Below, piece by piece: positions 9,377 to 18,122 of a stretch of 64,000 nt of DNA. The DNA comes from CAZFBA01 sp964517135 (GTDB lineage: Bacteria > Cyanobacteriota > Vampirovibrionia > JBFMGH01), in the NCBI GenBank assembly GCA_964517135.1, contig CAZFBA010000018.1:17311-81310 (forward strand), in the 5' to 3' direction. The notes beneath the pieces are model-generated. The model was not told the origin of the DNA. It saw only the letters and a program-made list of their open reading frames with translations, and searched no databases. A program made the position numbers and the translations under genes. How positions within the stretch are numbered: the stretch's first letter is position 1; every line of letters starts with the position of its first letter.

Positions 9377-10485
9377 AGATTGCTATTAAGTGGCAAAACT
9401 ATATAAAATAATGCATTAAAATCATCAGTTAAATCAAAGATAATGTTTCCTCCAAGCTTCCGGACAATTTTTTTAGCAACAATTAGGCTCAATCCACTTA
9501 TACCATATTTGCGGGTCTTATTTTTTTTATTAACAGATGTAAGTTCAAAAAGATTATCAGCTTCTTGTGGTTCAATACCTTTTCCTGGATCTTCTATTGT
9601 AATTAAAATATATTCATCAGGCCTTAAAGGGATGCTTGTGCCCATTATCTTTTTTAAACAATTATATTCTGGCTGACAGAGGTTAAGTTTTATTGTTCCT
9701 TCGGGTGTAAAAATGATGGATGATTCTAGAATATTAGTTATAGCCTGCTCTATCCGCTCCTTGTCTGAGTAAATGGTAATATATTCAAGCTTATTGTTAA
9801 TTTCCAGATGAAGTTCTTTGTTGCCAGCCACCTCCGCAAAAAATGTTTTTAAATTTGAAAAACAATCTGATATATCGAAATTATCGAACTTTAATTCTAT
9901 GGCTTGAGCTTCAATTTTGGAATAGGTTATTATATTGTTTAGAATCCTGTTTAGTTGATTGGTGTTTTTAGTTATGATTGAAAGGTATTTAACCTGTGTA
10001 TTTGTTAAGTCACCAGCTATACCATCGAAAAGAGCCTGTGAAAAACCGTAAATAGAATGTAGCGTGCCCCGGATGTCATGAGATAGACTGCCAAGAAATG
10101 CAAATTTTAGAAGGGTTTCCTTATTTGTATTTTCGATATTTTCGATAATTTTGGGTTGTTTTTCAGATGTTATATTGGTCTGTATTCTTGCAATATAATG
10201 ATCGTCATTATCATTAAAGATTGTCAGGAAAACAGGTTTATAGATATTACACCCTGTTTTTACTTCTGTAACAATACTTTTATTATTAGAAAGCAGTATA
10301 TCATCTTTACAAATAAAATTTTTAAGGTTTTCGTCTTTTTCAATACTCTTTTTATCTAATATTTTAAGAGCTTCATCAAATGCAAACAATATCTTATATT
10401 CTTTATCCAGTATTAAAAAACCTTCTGATGACTTATTTAAAATATTTATTAGTGTTTTTGTGTTGAAAAAGTTTTTATGTTGCAA
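9373..10485 (-). CDS. Cytosolic sensor histidine kinase with PAS-like N terminus and weakened ATP-binding site
   Basis: This 370-residue protein has no membrane segments. Residues about 10-105 look like a PAS sensor. The dimerisation helix carries LGSLSHDIRG with the phospho-accepting His136. The ATPase domain spans about 235-365. In the N box (NILESS, 251-256), Ser255 stands where the magnesium-contacting asparagine usually is, and the G2 box reads YGISGLSL instead of GTGLGL. The DPGKG box is intact. Translation probably starts at TTG, seven bases after AAAGG. It lies 19 bases after the cysteine desulfurase, so the two should be cotranscribed. No response regulator is adjacent. Kinase activity is uncertain. 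Confidence 0.75.
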   Translation of the reverse strand: MQHKNFFNTKTLINILNKSSEGFLILDKEYKILFAFDEALKILDKKSIEKDENLKNFICKDDILLSNNKSIVTEVKTGCNIYKPVFLTIFNDNDDHYIARIQTNITSEKQPKIIENIENTNKETLLKFAFLGSLSHDIRGTLHSIYGFSQALFDGIAGDLTNTQVKYLSIITKNTNQLNRILNNIITYSKIEAQAIELKFDNFDISDCFSNLKTFFAEVAGNKELHLEINNKLEYITIYSDKERIEQAITNILESSIIFTPEGTIKLNLCQPEYNCLKKIMGTSIPLRPDEYILITIEDPGKGIEPQEADNLFELTSVNKKNKTRKYGISGLSLIVAKKIVRKLGGNIIFDLTDDFNALFYIVLPLNSNL

Positions 10486-10504
10486 CTTTTTGCCTTTCTA
10501 TTTT

Positions 10505-11650
10505 TTATATTGCTTCTGCAATTTCTTTTATGGCTTTTATAAAATTTCTTAAATCGTCTTTAGAATTAAAACATCCTATGCTTGCTCGGACACAACCCTT
10601 TGGATATGTTCCAATAGAGTGATGTGCTTGAAGAGAACAGTGTAACCCTGCACGAACACATATTTTATACTTTTTATCCAACATCATAGCTACTTCACCG
10701 GGTGATCTGTTGTTGATGTTAAAAGAAATAATGCCGACGTTATTCTGTCTTGAGCTATAACAAGTAATGTTATTAATTCTATTGAGTGCATCTACAGAAA
10801 GAGAAATTAGTTCTTTTTTTAGTTTGTAAATATTTTCAATACCTTCTGAAGATAAAAAACTTATTGAACTGTTTAAAGCCCATATTGAGCTAACATTAAA
10901 TGTTCCTGCTTCAAATTTTTCAGGCATTTTCAAGCTTAATTTGTCTGTAGTATCCTCTAGGCCAGTGCCACCTTCAATGAGTGGTTCTAGAAAGTTATCA
11001 TCTTTTATATAAAGACCACCCGTACCTCCAGGTCCCAGTAAATATTTATGTCCACTAAATGCAAAATAATTAACATCCAGATCTGAAATATCCACAGAGA
11101 AATTACCAGCTGATTGAGAACCGTCTAGTAGTACCTGGATACCATATTCTCTGGCAAGAGCAATTGTTTTTCTGACTGGCAAGACCTCACCTGTTACATT
11201 ACTGGCGTGGGTTAAGGCAATAAGTCTTACATTTTTCTCTTTGAGGCACTTCTCAAGTTCATTGATGTCAAAACCTTTATGTTTAACATAAGGCATAATA
11301 ACGATATCAAGATCGTATTTCTTTTTTAGTGTCATTAATGGATGATATACGGCGTTATGTTCAAGCGGACTTATTATAATACAGTCATTTTTTTTCCACT
11401 TAAAGCCTTTTAAAACGTAATTAATTGAGTGTGTAGCTCCTGGGGTAAAGATAAGATGGGAACTATCTTTTATATTAAAGAGGTTTGCAAGTGTTTCTCT
11501 CGTTTCATAAAGTGCTTCACTTGATTTTAGTGCTAGTTCATGACTGCTTCTGTTTGGGGAGACAAAATTAAGAATAGAATATTCAATAGCATCACTGATA
11601 ATGGTGGGTTTAGGGTAACTAGTAGTAGCATTATCAAGATATATTAACAT
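10505..11650 (-). CDS. Class V aminotransferase, cysteine desulfurase family
   Basis: This 381-residue PLP enzyme has the fold and motifs of NifS/SufS-like proteins. The N terminus reads LDNATTSYPKP. The cofactor lysine is in FSGHKYLLGPGG and the C-terminal active-site cysteine in RAGLHCSLQAH, the form typical of the stand-alone cysteine desulfurase-like branch (TIGR01977 type) rather than housekeeping IscS. It would release sulfur from cysteine as enzyme-bound persulfide. AAGGAAT precedes the start. It is first in a two-gene reverse-strand operon with a sensor kinase. No scaffold or Suf gene is nearby, so the acceptor cannot be told. Confidence 0.85.
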   Translation of the reverse strand: MLIYLDNATTSYPKPTIISDAIEYSILNFVSPNRSSHELALKSSEALYETRETLANLFNIKDSSHLIFTPGATHSINYVLKGFKWKKNDCIIISPLEHNAVYHPLMTLKKKYDLDIVIMPYVKHKGFDINELEKCLKEKNVRLIALTHASNVTGEVLPVRKTIALAREYGIQVLLDGSQSAGNFSVDISDLDVNYFAFSGHKYLLGPGGTGGLYIKDDNFLEPLIEGGTGLEDTTDKLSLKMPEKFEAGTFNVSSIWALNSSISFLSSEGIENIYKLKKELISLSVDALNRINNITCYSSRQNNVGIISFNINNRSPGEVAMMLDKKYKICVRAGLHCSLQAHHSIGTYPKGCVRASIGCFNSKDDLRNFIKAIKEIAEAI

Positions 11651-11893
11651 TTTTCAGATTCCTTTATGATGATAAAAAAATATTTTGATTCAATTCTATT
11701 ATATTCACTTGAAATTAAAACGCAAAGCTTGAGTCTAAAATACTTGCCCGGTGCGGATTTTTTAGGAATAAAGGGTAAAAATACACTTGTTAATTTAATG
11801 TTATCATTTCTTTTGTAAATTTCTATTGTAAATATTAGTAAAAAGAGTATATACTTTCTGACAATTATTTATTATCAGGAAACTAATAAGAAT

Positions 11894-12140
11894 AGTGAGT
11901 TAAATAGTTAACGGGGAAATTTAATAGCAGGAATTATGTATCTGAAATGGTAGAGAAAAAGGCTTTACCTGGCTCTTTGGTAGTGCTGAGTCTCAAATAT
12001 CAACGATAAACAACATTCAGAGCTTCTATTGTTAAGTAATAGCAAGGGCTTTTATTGTATATTAATTGCAAATATTTTTCGAAATAGAGTTAGGGGTTGA
12101 TAAAATAAAGGGAAGTCAGAAGACTTCCTTTTCTTTTAAT
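11894..12140 (+). ncRNA. Candidate non-coding RNA of unknown type
   Basis: In the 511 bases between the desulfurase and tRNA-Glu there is no credible reading frame. A CTGACA box at 11858-11863 with ACTAAT 18 bases later could start a plus-strand transcript near 11894, and an intrinsic terminator ends it near 12135. The roughly 240-base product has small hairpins such as CTATT/AATAG near 12025-12045. It does not show tmRNA, RNase P or SRP RNA landmarks. The terminator may instead belong only to the reverse-strand tRNA-Glu. The call is speculative. Confidence 0.2.
12111..12140. terminator. Bidirectional terminator beside tRNA-Glu
   Basis: A perfect 7-bp stem GGAAGTC/GACTTCC (12111-12117 with 12122-12128) has a 4-base loop. 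It is followed by TTTTCTTTT on the plus strand and CTTTATTTT on the minus strand. On the minus strand it lies about 35 bases past the 3' end of tRNA-Glu. Confidence 0.65.
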
Positions 12141-12162
12141 TTTCAAATTGTGCATTAAAAAG

Positions 12163-12235
12163 CACCCCCTAGGGAATTCGAATCCCTGTTTCCTCCGTGA
12201 AAGGGAGGCGTCCTAGGCCACTAGACGAAGGGGGC
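12163..12235 (-). tRNA. tRNA-Glu (UUC)
   Basis: Reading the minus strand, the 5' end GCCCCCT (12235-12229) pairs with AGGGGGT (12170-12164). The D arm begins CGTCTAGTGG, the anticodon loop TTTCACG carries TTC, and the T loop has TTCGAAT. The CCA end is not encoded. Confidence 0.95.
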
Positions 12236-12257
12236 GCATAGAACTTAGCGTAAAAGT

Positions 12258-12287
12258 AAGATATCAGATTAGTTCTTGAATTGTCAA
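12258..12287 (-). promoter_or_regulatory. Promoter of tRNA-Glu
   Basis: On the minus strand a perfect TTGACA (12287-12282) is followed by an 18-base spacer and TATCTT (12263-12258). The predicted start is about 15 bases upstream of the tRNA 5' end. This is a consensus housekeeping promoter. Confidence 0.6.
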
Positions 12288-12508
12288 GCTTTGAAAGCTT
12301 AAATTGGTTTGAAATTTAATAAATCTTTTTAATATTTGAGTTTTGCTCAAAGAAAATCGGGTACCAGGCATCAATAAGTTTTTGTAGGTGAAGTTTTTAA
12401 GCAATTTAAAGATATTTTATGTATGAAATTACAGGTCCTTCAGGCTCTGGTTTCTACACAAAAAGGTTAACTTGTAGTGAGAGAGAAGAAAAAAATACTT
12501 TAAATCTA

Positions 12509-12538
12509 TTGACGATGACTGTATGATGATAGTATATT
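12509..12538 (+). promoter_or_regulatory. Promoter of tRNA-Met
   Basis: TTGACG (12509-12514), an 18-base spacer and TATATT (12533-12538) would start transcription near 12545, about 40 bases before the tRNA. Confidence 0.55.
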
Positions 12539-12583
12539 ACAATATTAATCTACTAAAATAGTTTCTGGTTGAAAATTGAATAA

Positions 12584-12655
12584 GGGCTTGTGGCGCAGCG
12601 GTAGCGCAGAGGACTCATAATCCTTTGGTCGTAGGTTCGAATCCTACCAGGCCCA
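12584..12655 (+). tRNA. tRNA-Met (CAU), elongator type
   Basis: GGGCTTG (12584-12590) pairs with CAGGCCC (12648-12654) with one wobble. The anticodon loop CTCATAA carries CAT, and the T loop has TTCGAAT. The first pair is G-C and the anticodon stem lacks the three G-C pairs of initiator tRNA, so this is the elongator, or possibly the lysidine-modified isoleucine species that also has CAT. Confidence 0.9.
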
Positions 12656-12657
12656 CT

Positions 12658-12691
12658 AAAAGACCACCAAGTTTTAACTTGATGGTCTTTT
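12658..12691 (+). terminator. Terminator of tRNA-Met
   Basis: A long stem pairs AAAGACCACCAAGT with ACTTGATGGTCTTT, with one mismatch and a short loop, and continues into TTTTAATTT. It starts three bases after the tRNA. Confidence 0.85.
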
Positions 12692-13301
12692 AATTTATAT
12701 TATTGTCCATAGTAAAAGCATTTTGTCTATAATATATAGGTTTATTATTTTGAAATTTTATTATTCAACATATTATTTTAGTATTCATAAAATTGTTATA
12801 CGAATAAAATTAATAACATGTTTTTTTGAAGTTATTTATAATTTAATTAATAAATTAAAATTATAAAGTATAATTTTTTCAAAAAATTATGCTGTGAAAA
12901 AATTTTAAAATAAAAACATTCTGTTAGTTAAATAAAAAAATAATTAAAGGTTTGTAGATCTGAGAAACTGCTATTAATAGAGATTAAAATGGAAATCTTT
13001 TTCTAATAATTACTAGCTATAATAAAAAAGTCAATTTACAAAAGCATATTGCTTATCTTAAATGTAATTTAAAGATAAATATTATATAAAGGCTTAATGA
13101 GAAAGCTTTTATGGATAATATTAAGTGTTATAATTTATTTAGAGATAATTTTCAGATAATTATGGGTAAAATTTATCTATTGATATACTTTTTATGGTAT
13201 GTAATATAAACTAAACATAACAAAAGTAGCTATTTACAGTATTAAAAAGCTGCAGTCAACAAAAAAGTGGTGTGTTTATTTGTTGACCGTTAATTTTTTT
13301 G
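12692..13301. other. AT-rich intergenic region without a gene
   Basis: No reading frame with a ribosome site is visible on either strand in these roughly 610 bases. The segment is even richer in A and T than its surroundings. It holds an imperfect A/T palindrome at about 12835-12866. A 9-bp inverted repeat (GTCAACAAA with TTTGTTGAC, 13255-13287) lies just past the end of the reverse-strand TPR gene, with a T run a few bases further on the plus strand. No DnaA-box cluster was seen. Confidence 0.5.
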
Positions 13302-14441
13302 TCAGGTTTTTATTGATGCCTTAAGCTTTTTAATAACAGGAATAATTATCTCTTCCAGTGATGGGTCACGTTCCAGAGCTTTTTCATAATTATTAAGAGC
13401 TTCAGAGCGTTTTTTCATTTTATGGAGGCTTATTGCCAGGTTAAAATAGGCGCTTGCATTTTCAGGATCAATTTTTATGGCTCTGCTAAAGTATTTAAGT
13501 GATTCGTCGGGCTTGTCAATTTGTCCAAATAGTATACCAAGGTTTATATTTACATCATAATGACTATCATCATAGATATTATATGCTTCAAACATTCTGA
13601 TAGCTTTGTTACTGTCGCCTGTTTCCATGTAAGCTTTGCCTGCATGGAACAACACTTTCAGGTAATCAGGTTCAATACTTAGTGCTTTCCTGTAAAAAGT
13701 TAATGCATTATCAAGATCAGCTTTATGATGAAAGGCTCTGCCTATGTTGAAATATAGTTCAGGATCACTGGTTTCAACTTTTAATGCCTTTTGCAGTGTG
13801 CTGATAGCTCTATCGTAGAAGCCCAGCTTGGTATGACAGTATCCTAGCCAGTTTAGAAGGTTTGCATCATCATTTTGCAGGCGAAGAGCTTTTTGTAAGA
13901 TTTCTATAGCATAACTAAATTGACCTATTTTGATGTATATTTGTGCTATATATTCATAGGCCTCAAATTTTTCTTTGTTAATTGTTATTACCTGATTAAA
14001 ATAATCAAGGGCTTTTTGGAGGTTATTAGTTTCATAGAGTAATTCTCCCATTGACATAAGTGCATCATCATTATCAGGATCATAGTTTAGGAGCATAGCA
14101 TAGCAGTTAAATGCTTTTTTATAATCATTTAGAATTGTATAACAATACCCAAGGTTACTATAAATTTCTATATTTTCAGGGGCAAGCTCTCTGGCTTTGT
14201 GAAAAATAGCAACAGATTTAGTATAGTCCTTTTGATCGAAATAACAGTATGCAAGCTCTAGATAAGCTTCAACATACGAAGAATCAAGTTCTAGTACAAG
14301 TTCAAGAAGGATTATAGCATTATCATAATGCTCTTGTTTTTTATATGAGCGTGCTAATACTATATAATCTTCTGGATTATTTTTATTTTGTAGTTCTTTT
14401 AACAGGTTTTGTACCTGATTATCCTGCTTATCAATCGTCAT
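13302..14441 (-). CDS. Tetratricopeptide repeat protein
   Basis: This 379-residue protein is almost entirely TPR units of 34 residues, roughly ten from residue 17 to the end. Each shows the family pattern, for example AYLELAYCYFDQKDYTKSV, ELYFNIGRAFHHKADLDNAL and AYFNLAISLHKMKKRSEAL. TPR arrays form a superhelical scaffold for protein partners. There is no signal peptide or membrane segment, so it is cytosolic. No clear ribosome site precedes the ATG. It is transcribed alone. Its partner and specific function cannot be told from the sequence. Confidence 0.85.
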   Translation of the reverse strand: MTIDKQDNQVQNLLKELQNKNNPEDYIVLARSYKKQEHYDNAIILLELVLELDSSYVEAYLELAYCYFDQKDYTKSVAIFHKARELAPENIEIYSNLGYCYTILNDYKKAFNCYAMLLNYDPDNDDALMSMGELLYETNNLQKALDYFNQVITINKEKFEAYEYIAQIYIKIGQFSYAIEILQKALRLQNDDANLLNWLGYCHTKLGFYDRAISTLQKALKVETSDPELYFNIGRAFHHKADLDNALTFYRKALSIEPDYLKVLFHAGKAYMETGDSNKAIRMFEAYNIYDDSHYDVNINLGILFGQIDKPDESLKYFSRAIKIDPENASAYFNLAISLHKMKKRSEALNNYEKALERDPSLEEIIIPVIKKLKASIKT

Positions 14442-14736
14442 TAGATGTAAATTTTAAAAATTTGTGTAATATCTACCGAAACTGTTTTGCTTGAAAAATG
14501 ATGTGAGAAAATTTAAGTAAAAAAAGTTTTTTGTAAAGATTAATTTGCTTCTTTATTTATTAAAACCCAAAATAATTAAAAGTTGATTAATATTGTAGCA
14601 GATTTATTAAACAAATAAATGAGCCAAACTGATTATTTTATCTTGATATTTAATTTTTGAAATAATACTTCTTTTATATTTATTTTTTTGGTGATACTAT
14701 CAAAAGTAATAATAATTAAGTAGGAAGGGGTTTTGT

Positions 14737-15234
14737 ATGATAACCAGAAATACATTTAATTTAAAAAAATCTGTCGTTTTTTCCCTTTTGTTTTTTGTAT
14801 TAGGTCTTCTTATTATTAATCCAGTTTTCTCGCAGGAAAAAAACAAAGATATTGTATCGATTTTCAAACAATATTATAGCGATTTATATGCTGCAGACAG
14901 TATTGATGATCAAGTTATTGTTGAAGAAAAGTATGCAACCGCCAGTAAAATTAAGGAAATGACTGATAAAATGCCAAAAACTCAACAAGAAAAGCAAATG
15001 TTGATGATTATGTATAACTCTATGATTAAGCCAATGATGATTTTGCCAGAGGATTTAGATTTTGTAGAGGTGAACGTTACAGGTGATATGGCAATAATTA
15101 AGTATAAAAGCCTGGGAACAAAGACAATAGCTGGTGAATCAGTTCTGAAAAATGAGAATAATCAATGGAAAGTAGAGAAAACAACCCATAAAATTGTTGA
15201 TGAAAAGGGCGCTAGCTCATCAATTACGTTTTAA
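14737..15234 (+). CDS. Exported protein of unknown function (NTF2/DUF4878-like shape)
   Basis: The protein has 165 residues. The N terminus is a long signal peptide (hydrophobic at about 13-31, probable cleavage after VFSQ or nearby). The mature part has a helical first half (FKQYYSDLYAADS) and a C-terminal beta part ending in ENNQWKVEKTTHKI. That layout resembles the cystatin-like/NTF2 fold proteins with a closing W-K-V strand. I do not recognise a precise family. A strong AGGAAGGGG ribosome site precedes the ATG. It is a single-gene unit. Confidence 0.65.
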   Translation: MITRNTFNLKKSVVFSLLFFVLGLLIINPVFSQEKNKDIVSIFKQYYSDLYAADSIDDQVIVEEKYATASKIKEMTDKMPKTQQEKQMLMIMYNSMIKPMMILPEDLDFVEVNVTGDMAIIKYKSLGTKTIAGESVLKNENNQWKVEKTTHKIVDEKGASSSITF

Positions 15235-15339
15235 AATATAAAATAATTTGCATTTTATTGCACTAAATAGAAGTTAAATTGTAATTTATCATTAATGGTA
15301 TAAATTAAAATAGTTGCTATTGTATATAATTATGAATTT

Positions 15340-15963
15340 CTATTCAAACTTTGTATTGAGAGATTCTTTTTTCTTTCTTATTATTTCTGGCTGGACATAA
15401 TAAAAATCAAAAAGTACTTCAAGCACATCAAGTAACCATTCTGCTTCAACATTATCAACATCTGTTATAGCAGAAGGGTTTGAGCTTTTTTCAGGGTATT
15501 TTTCAAAATTTGCAGTTGTTTTAACCATATCAAGTGCATCAGAGATATGTGGAGGTAGTTTTCCACTATCAATTACTGACTGAATTGCATCTGATAGTAG
15601 TGGTTTTTCAATGCCAATAGCTTCTCTAATAATATTTTGTAAGCATCTTCTTGCAAGTGCTGATGCAGACATTTTGCTAAATTCAAATACCCGTGAAGCT
15701 TCATTAAAATCATTTGCAATATGCAAGGGAACTTCAATGGGCGCATTGAATTTAATTCCTTCCTGGGGGTGAATAATTTTTCTTGAGATTTCTTCATAGG
15801 AACCCGTTTCTTTATAATATTTTTGCCCGACAAGGTTTAATGTTGCCAGTTCACAGGAAGGGCATCTATACCATACTATTGTCCAGCTGGCTTCTTTATC
15901 ATTTGCAATCCATTTTTGTTGTTCTGTGCCATGAAATTCTATTTTGCAATGCGGGCATTTCAT
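15340..15963 (-). CDS. DUF4145 domain protein with N-terminal zinc ribbon
   Basis: In this 207-residue protein, CPHC at residues 3-6 and CPSC at about 34-37 form a zinc ribbon. The segment ASALARRCLQNIIREAIGI is the recognisable core of DUF4145, a domain found alone or in restriction and defence proteins. The C-terminal helical part is charged. It is preceded by AGGGGA at good spacing and stands alone, with no restriction genes nearby. Function is unknown; a nucleic-acid-related role is only suggested by the family's other contexts. Confidence 0.72.
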   Translation of the reverse strand: MKCPHCKIEFHGTEQQKWIANDKEASWTIVWYRCPSCELATLNLVGQKYYKETGSYEEISRKIIHPQEGIKFNAPIEVPLHIANDFNEASRVFEFSKMSASALARRCLQNIIREAIGIEKPLLSDAIQSVIDSGKLPPHISDALDMVKTTANFEKYPEKSSNPSAITDVDNVEAEWLLDVLEVLFDFYYVQPEIIRKKKESLNTKFE

Positions 15964-16137
15964 ACTGTTCCCCTTATCACTAGATTAATAAATAATGTCC
16001 AGTCAATAATTATTATAATACTTCAAAGAACAAATTTAAAAAAGGTAAGAATTTATCTGTAAGAAAAATATTGATTGAAAAAGGAGCCTTTTGATAGGAT
16101 TATTAAATTGCATTAAGGCTACATTGAGGAAATTGTT

Positions 16138-17367
16138 ATGGAAAATCAATTCTCAGAGATTCTTATAAATGCTGAAAAAAAAATGGAAAATTATTTCAAT
16201 GCATTAAAAATAATGTGCGAGTTTAATCAGCAAAAAGTGCTTCAGGCTTTTGTAGATAATAAAATTGGGGAAGAACATTTTGCCTATGTCACTGGTTATG
16301 GTCATGATGACCTCGGAAGAGAAGCACTGGATAACTTATTTGCAACAGTGTTTAAAACTGAAAAAGCAGTAGTAAGGCCACATTTTGTTTCAGGAACACA
16401 TGCCCTGAGCTGCATTCTTTTTGGCTTGTTGCGACCTAATGAGACAATGATCTCTGTTGCTGGAAGCCCTTATGATACCCTGGAAGAGATAATAGGAATA
16501 AGGGGTAATAAAAGAGATTCTCTTGCAGGATATGGTGTAAATTATCTTGAACTATCGCTTAAGCCAGATGGAGAAGTTGATCGAAAAACACTTGAAAAAT
16601 CAATTAATCCTTCCGTTCATCTTGCTTTTATTCAGCGGTCCAGAGGATATAATTTTAGGAAAAGCCTATCAATAGATGATATTCAGGAAATCATACAGAT
16701 TATAAAATTTAAAAACCCTGACTGTATATGTTTTGTAGATAATTGTTATGGTGAATTTACTGAAAAAAATGAACCCGCAGAAGTTGGTGCTGATATTATA
16801 GCAGGGTCATTAATTAAAAACCCGGGTGGGGGTATTGTAGAGGCCGGTGGATATATTGCAGGCAAAGAAAATTTTGTTTTATCTGCTGCAAACAGGCTTA
16901 CTGCACCGGGTATTGGTGCTCTTGGGGGTTCTATGTTTAATCAATCAAGACTTATTCTTCAGGGACTTTTTATGGCACCGTCAATTGTCAGTGATGCTTT
17001 GAAAGCTATGTCTCTTGCTTCAATGGTTTTCACTGAACTTGGTTATCTAACAAGCCCTGCCCCTGAAGAGAAAAGAACAGATATTATACAGGCTATAAAG
17101 CTTGAAGATAGAGAGAAATTAATTTCTTTTTGTAAAATAGTCCAGTCTTTGAGCCCTGTTAGTTCATATGTTGTTCCAATACCTTATAAAGTACCCGGTT
17201 ATGAGTCTGAAATAGTTATGGCAGCAGGCACTTTTATTGAAGGAAGCACTATAGAACTTTCTGCTGATGGGCCTCTTAGAGAGCCTTATGTGGTATATTT
17301 CCAGGGAGGGCTGAATTATAGCCATGTAAAAATAGTCTTAAACTCTCTTATAGAAAAACTTTCTTGA
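16138..17367 (+). CDS. Methionine gamma-lyase-family PLP protein (aluminium-resistance protein family)
   Basis: This 409-residue fold-type I PLP enzyme carries RPHFVSGTHALSCILFG near residue 79, SPYDTLEEIIG near 117, and the cofactor-lysine region IAGSLIKNPGGGI near 223. This is the COG4100/YnbB family, often annotated as aluminium resistance or methionine gamma-lyase-like and typical of Firmicutes and Cyanobacteria. The substrate is not established. GAGGAA precedes the start. It is a single-gene unit between a DUF4145 gene and the GTPase/kinase pair. Confidence 0.85.
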   Translation: MENQFSEILINAEKKMENYFNALKIMCEFNQQKVLQAFVDNKIGEEHFAYVTGYGHDDLGREALDNLFATVFKTEKAVVRPHFVSGTHALSCILFGLLRPNETMISVAGSPYDTLEEIIGIRGNKRDSLAGYGVNYLELSLKPDGEVDRKTLEKSINPSVHLAFIQRSRGYNFRKSLSIDDIQEIIQIIKFKNPDCICFVDNCYGEFTEKNEPAEVGADIIAGSLIKNPGGGIVEAGGYIAGKENFVLSAANRLTAPGIGALGGSMFNQSRLILQGLFMAPSIVSDALKAMSLASMVFTELGYLTSPAPEEKRTDIIQAIKLEDREKLISFCKIVQSLSPVSSYVVPIPYKVPGYESEIVMAAGTFIEGSTIELSADGPLREPYVVYFQGGLNYSHVKIVLNSLIEKLS

Positions 17368-17397
17368 TGAAAGACTTCCTCTTCTCTTAAGATATAC

Positions 17398-17425
17398 TTG
17401 ACATAATTGCTTAAGCTTGTGTATT
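17398..17425 (+). promoter_or_regulatory. Possible promoter of the GTPase/kinase operon
   Basis: TTGACA (17398-17403), a 16-base spacer and TGTATT (17420-17425) would start a transcript about 100 bases before the GTG start of the GTPase gene. Confidence 0.4.
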
Positions 17426-17529
17426 TTTTATTAAGATAATTACGAACTTTTAAAAAATATCTTTTTTTTAAGGTTAGTAGTATACTTGTTATTAAGTTAG
17501 TCTTAAGCGAAATTTGGAAAGCCTGAACC

Positions 17530-18108
17530 GTGGTACTTGTTAACTACGCAGATCGTAAAGTAAATTGCAAGATAGTCTATTACGGCACTGAAGAAAGTGG
17601 TAAGACTACAAATCTTATCTATATCTTTAATCAACTTGATGAATCGACCCGCAGTAACCTGATTACCCTCGAAAGTCAGGCTGAAAGGACTTTGTTCTTT
17701 GATTTTATGTCTCTTGATCTTGGTGAAGTAAAAGGTTTTTCGACAACATTCAGTCTTTATACAGTTCCTGGTCAGATACAGTATAATGATGCAAGAAAGC
17801 TTATCCTGAATGGTGTAGATGGCCTGGTTTTTGTAGCAGATTCAGACCCTTCAAAAAGAGAATCTAATATAGAAAGTTTTAACAATATGGTTGAAAATCT
17901 GGCTGCATATGGCTTGGGAATGGATACCATACCTCTTGCTATTCAATATAATAAGAGAGATCTTGATAAGGCAATTGACCTGGAAAAACTAGAGAAAGAC
18001 TTGAATAGAGAGGGGTTTCCTTCGTTTGAAGCCGTTGCAACAGAAGGTTCAGGGGTTTTTGCAACATTGAAAGCTGTAAGTAATCTTATATTAACTAGTT
18101 TGCAGTAA
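17530..18108 (+). CDS. MglA-like Ras-superfamily GTPase
   Basis: This 192-residue small GTPase starts at GTG after a GGAAAG ribosome site. The opening NYADRKVNCKIVYYG and the P loop GTEESGKTTN (about 19-28) match the MglA group. It is followed by TVPGQIQYNDARK (switch II region), DGLVFVADS and the guanine-specificity motif NKRD near residue 141. MglA proteins act as nucleotide-switched polarity or motility determinants, usually with a Roadblock-domain MglB partner. None is adjacent here. Instead a membrane sensor kinase begins 14 bases downstream, suggesting the GTPase works with that kinase. Confidence 0.87.
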   Translation: MVLVNYADRKVNCKIVYYGTEESGKTTNLIYIFNQLDESTRSNLITLESQAERTLFFDFMSLDLGEVKGFSTTFSLYTVPGQIQYNDARKLILNGVDGLVFVADSDPSKRESNIESFNNMVENLAAYGLGMDTIPLAIQYNKRDLDKAIDLEKLEKDLNREGFPSFEAVATEGSGVFATLKAVSNLILTSLQ

Positions 18109-18122
18109 TTAGCATACATATA

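Noticed and set aside
12584..12655. Initiator tRNA-fMet
   Set aside because: The anticodon stem lacks the three consecutive G-C pairs and the first base pair is matched, so it is elongator type.
12692..13301. Replication origin in the AT-rich gap
   Set aside because: AT richness alone is not enough; no DnaA-box cluster and no dnaA, dnaN or gidA genes nearby.
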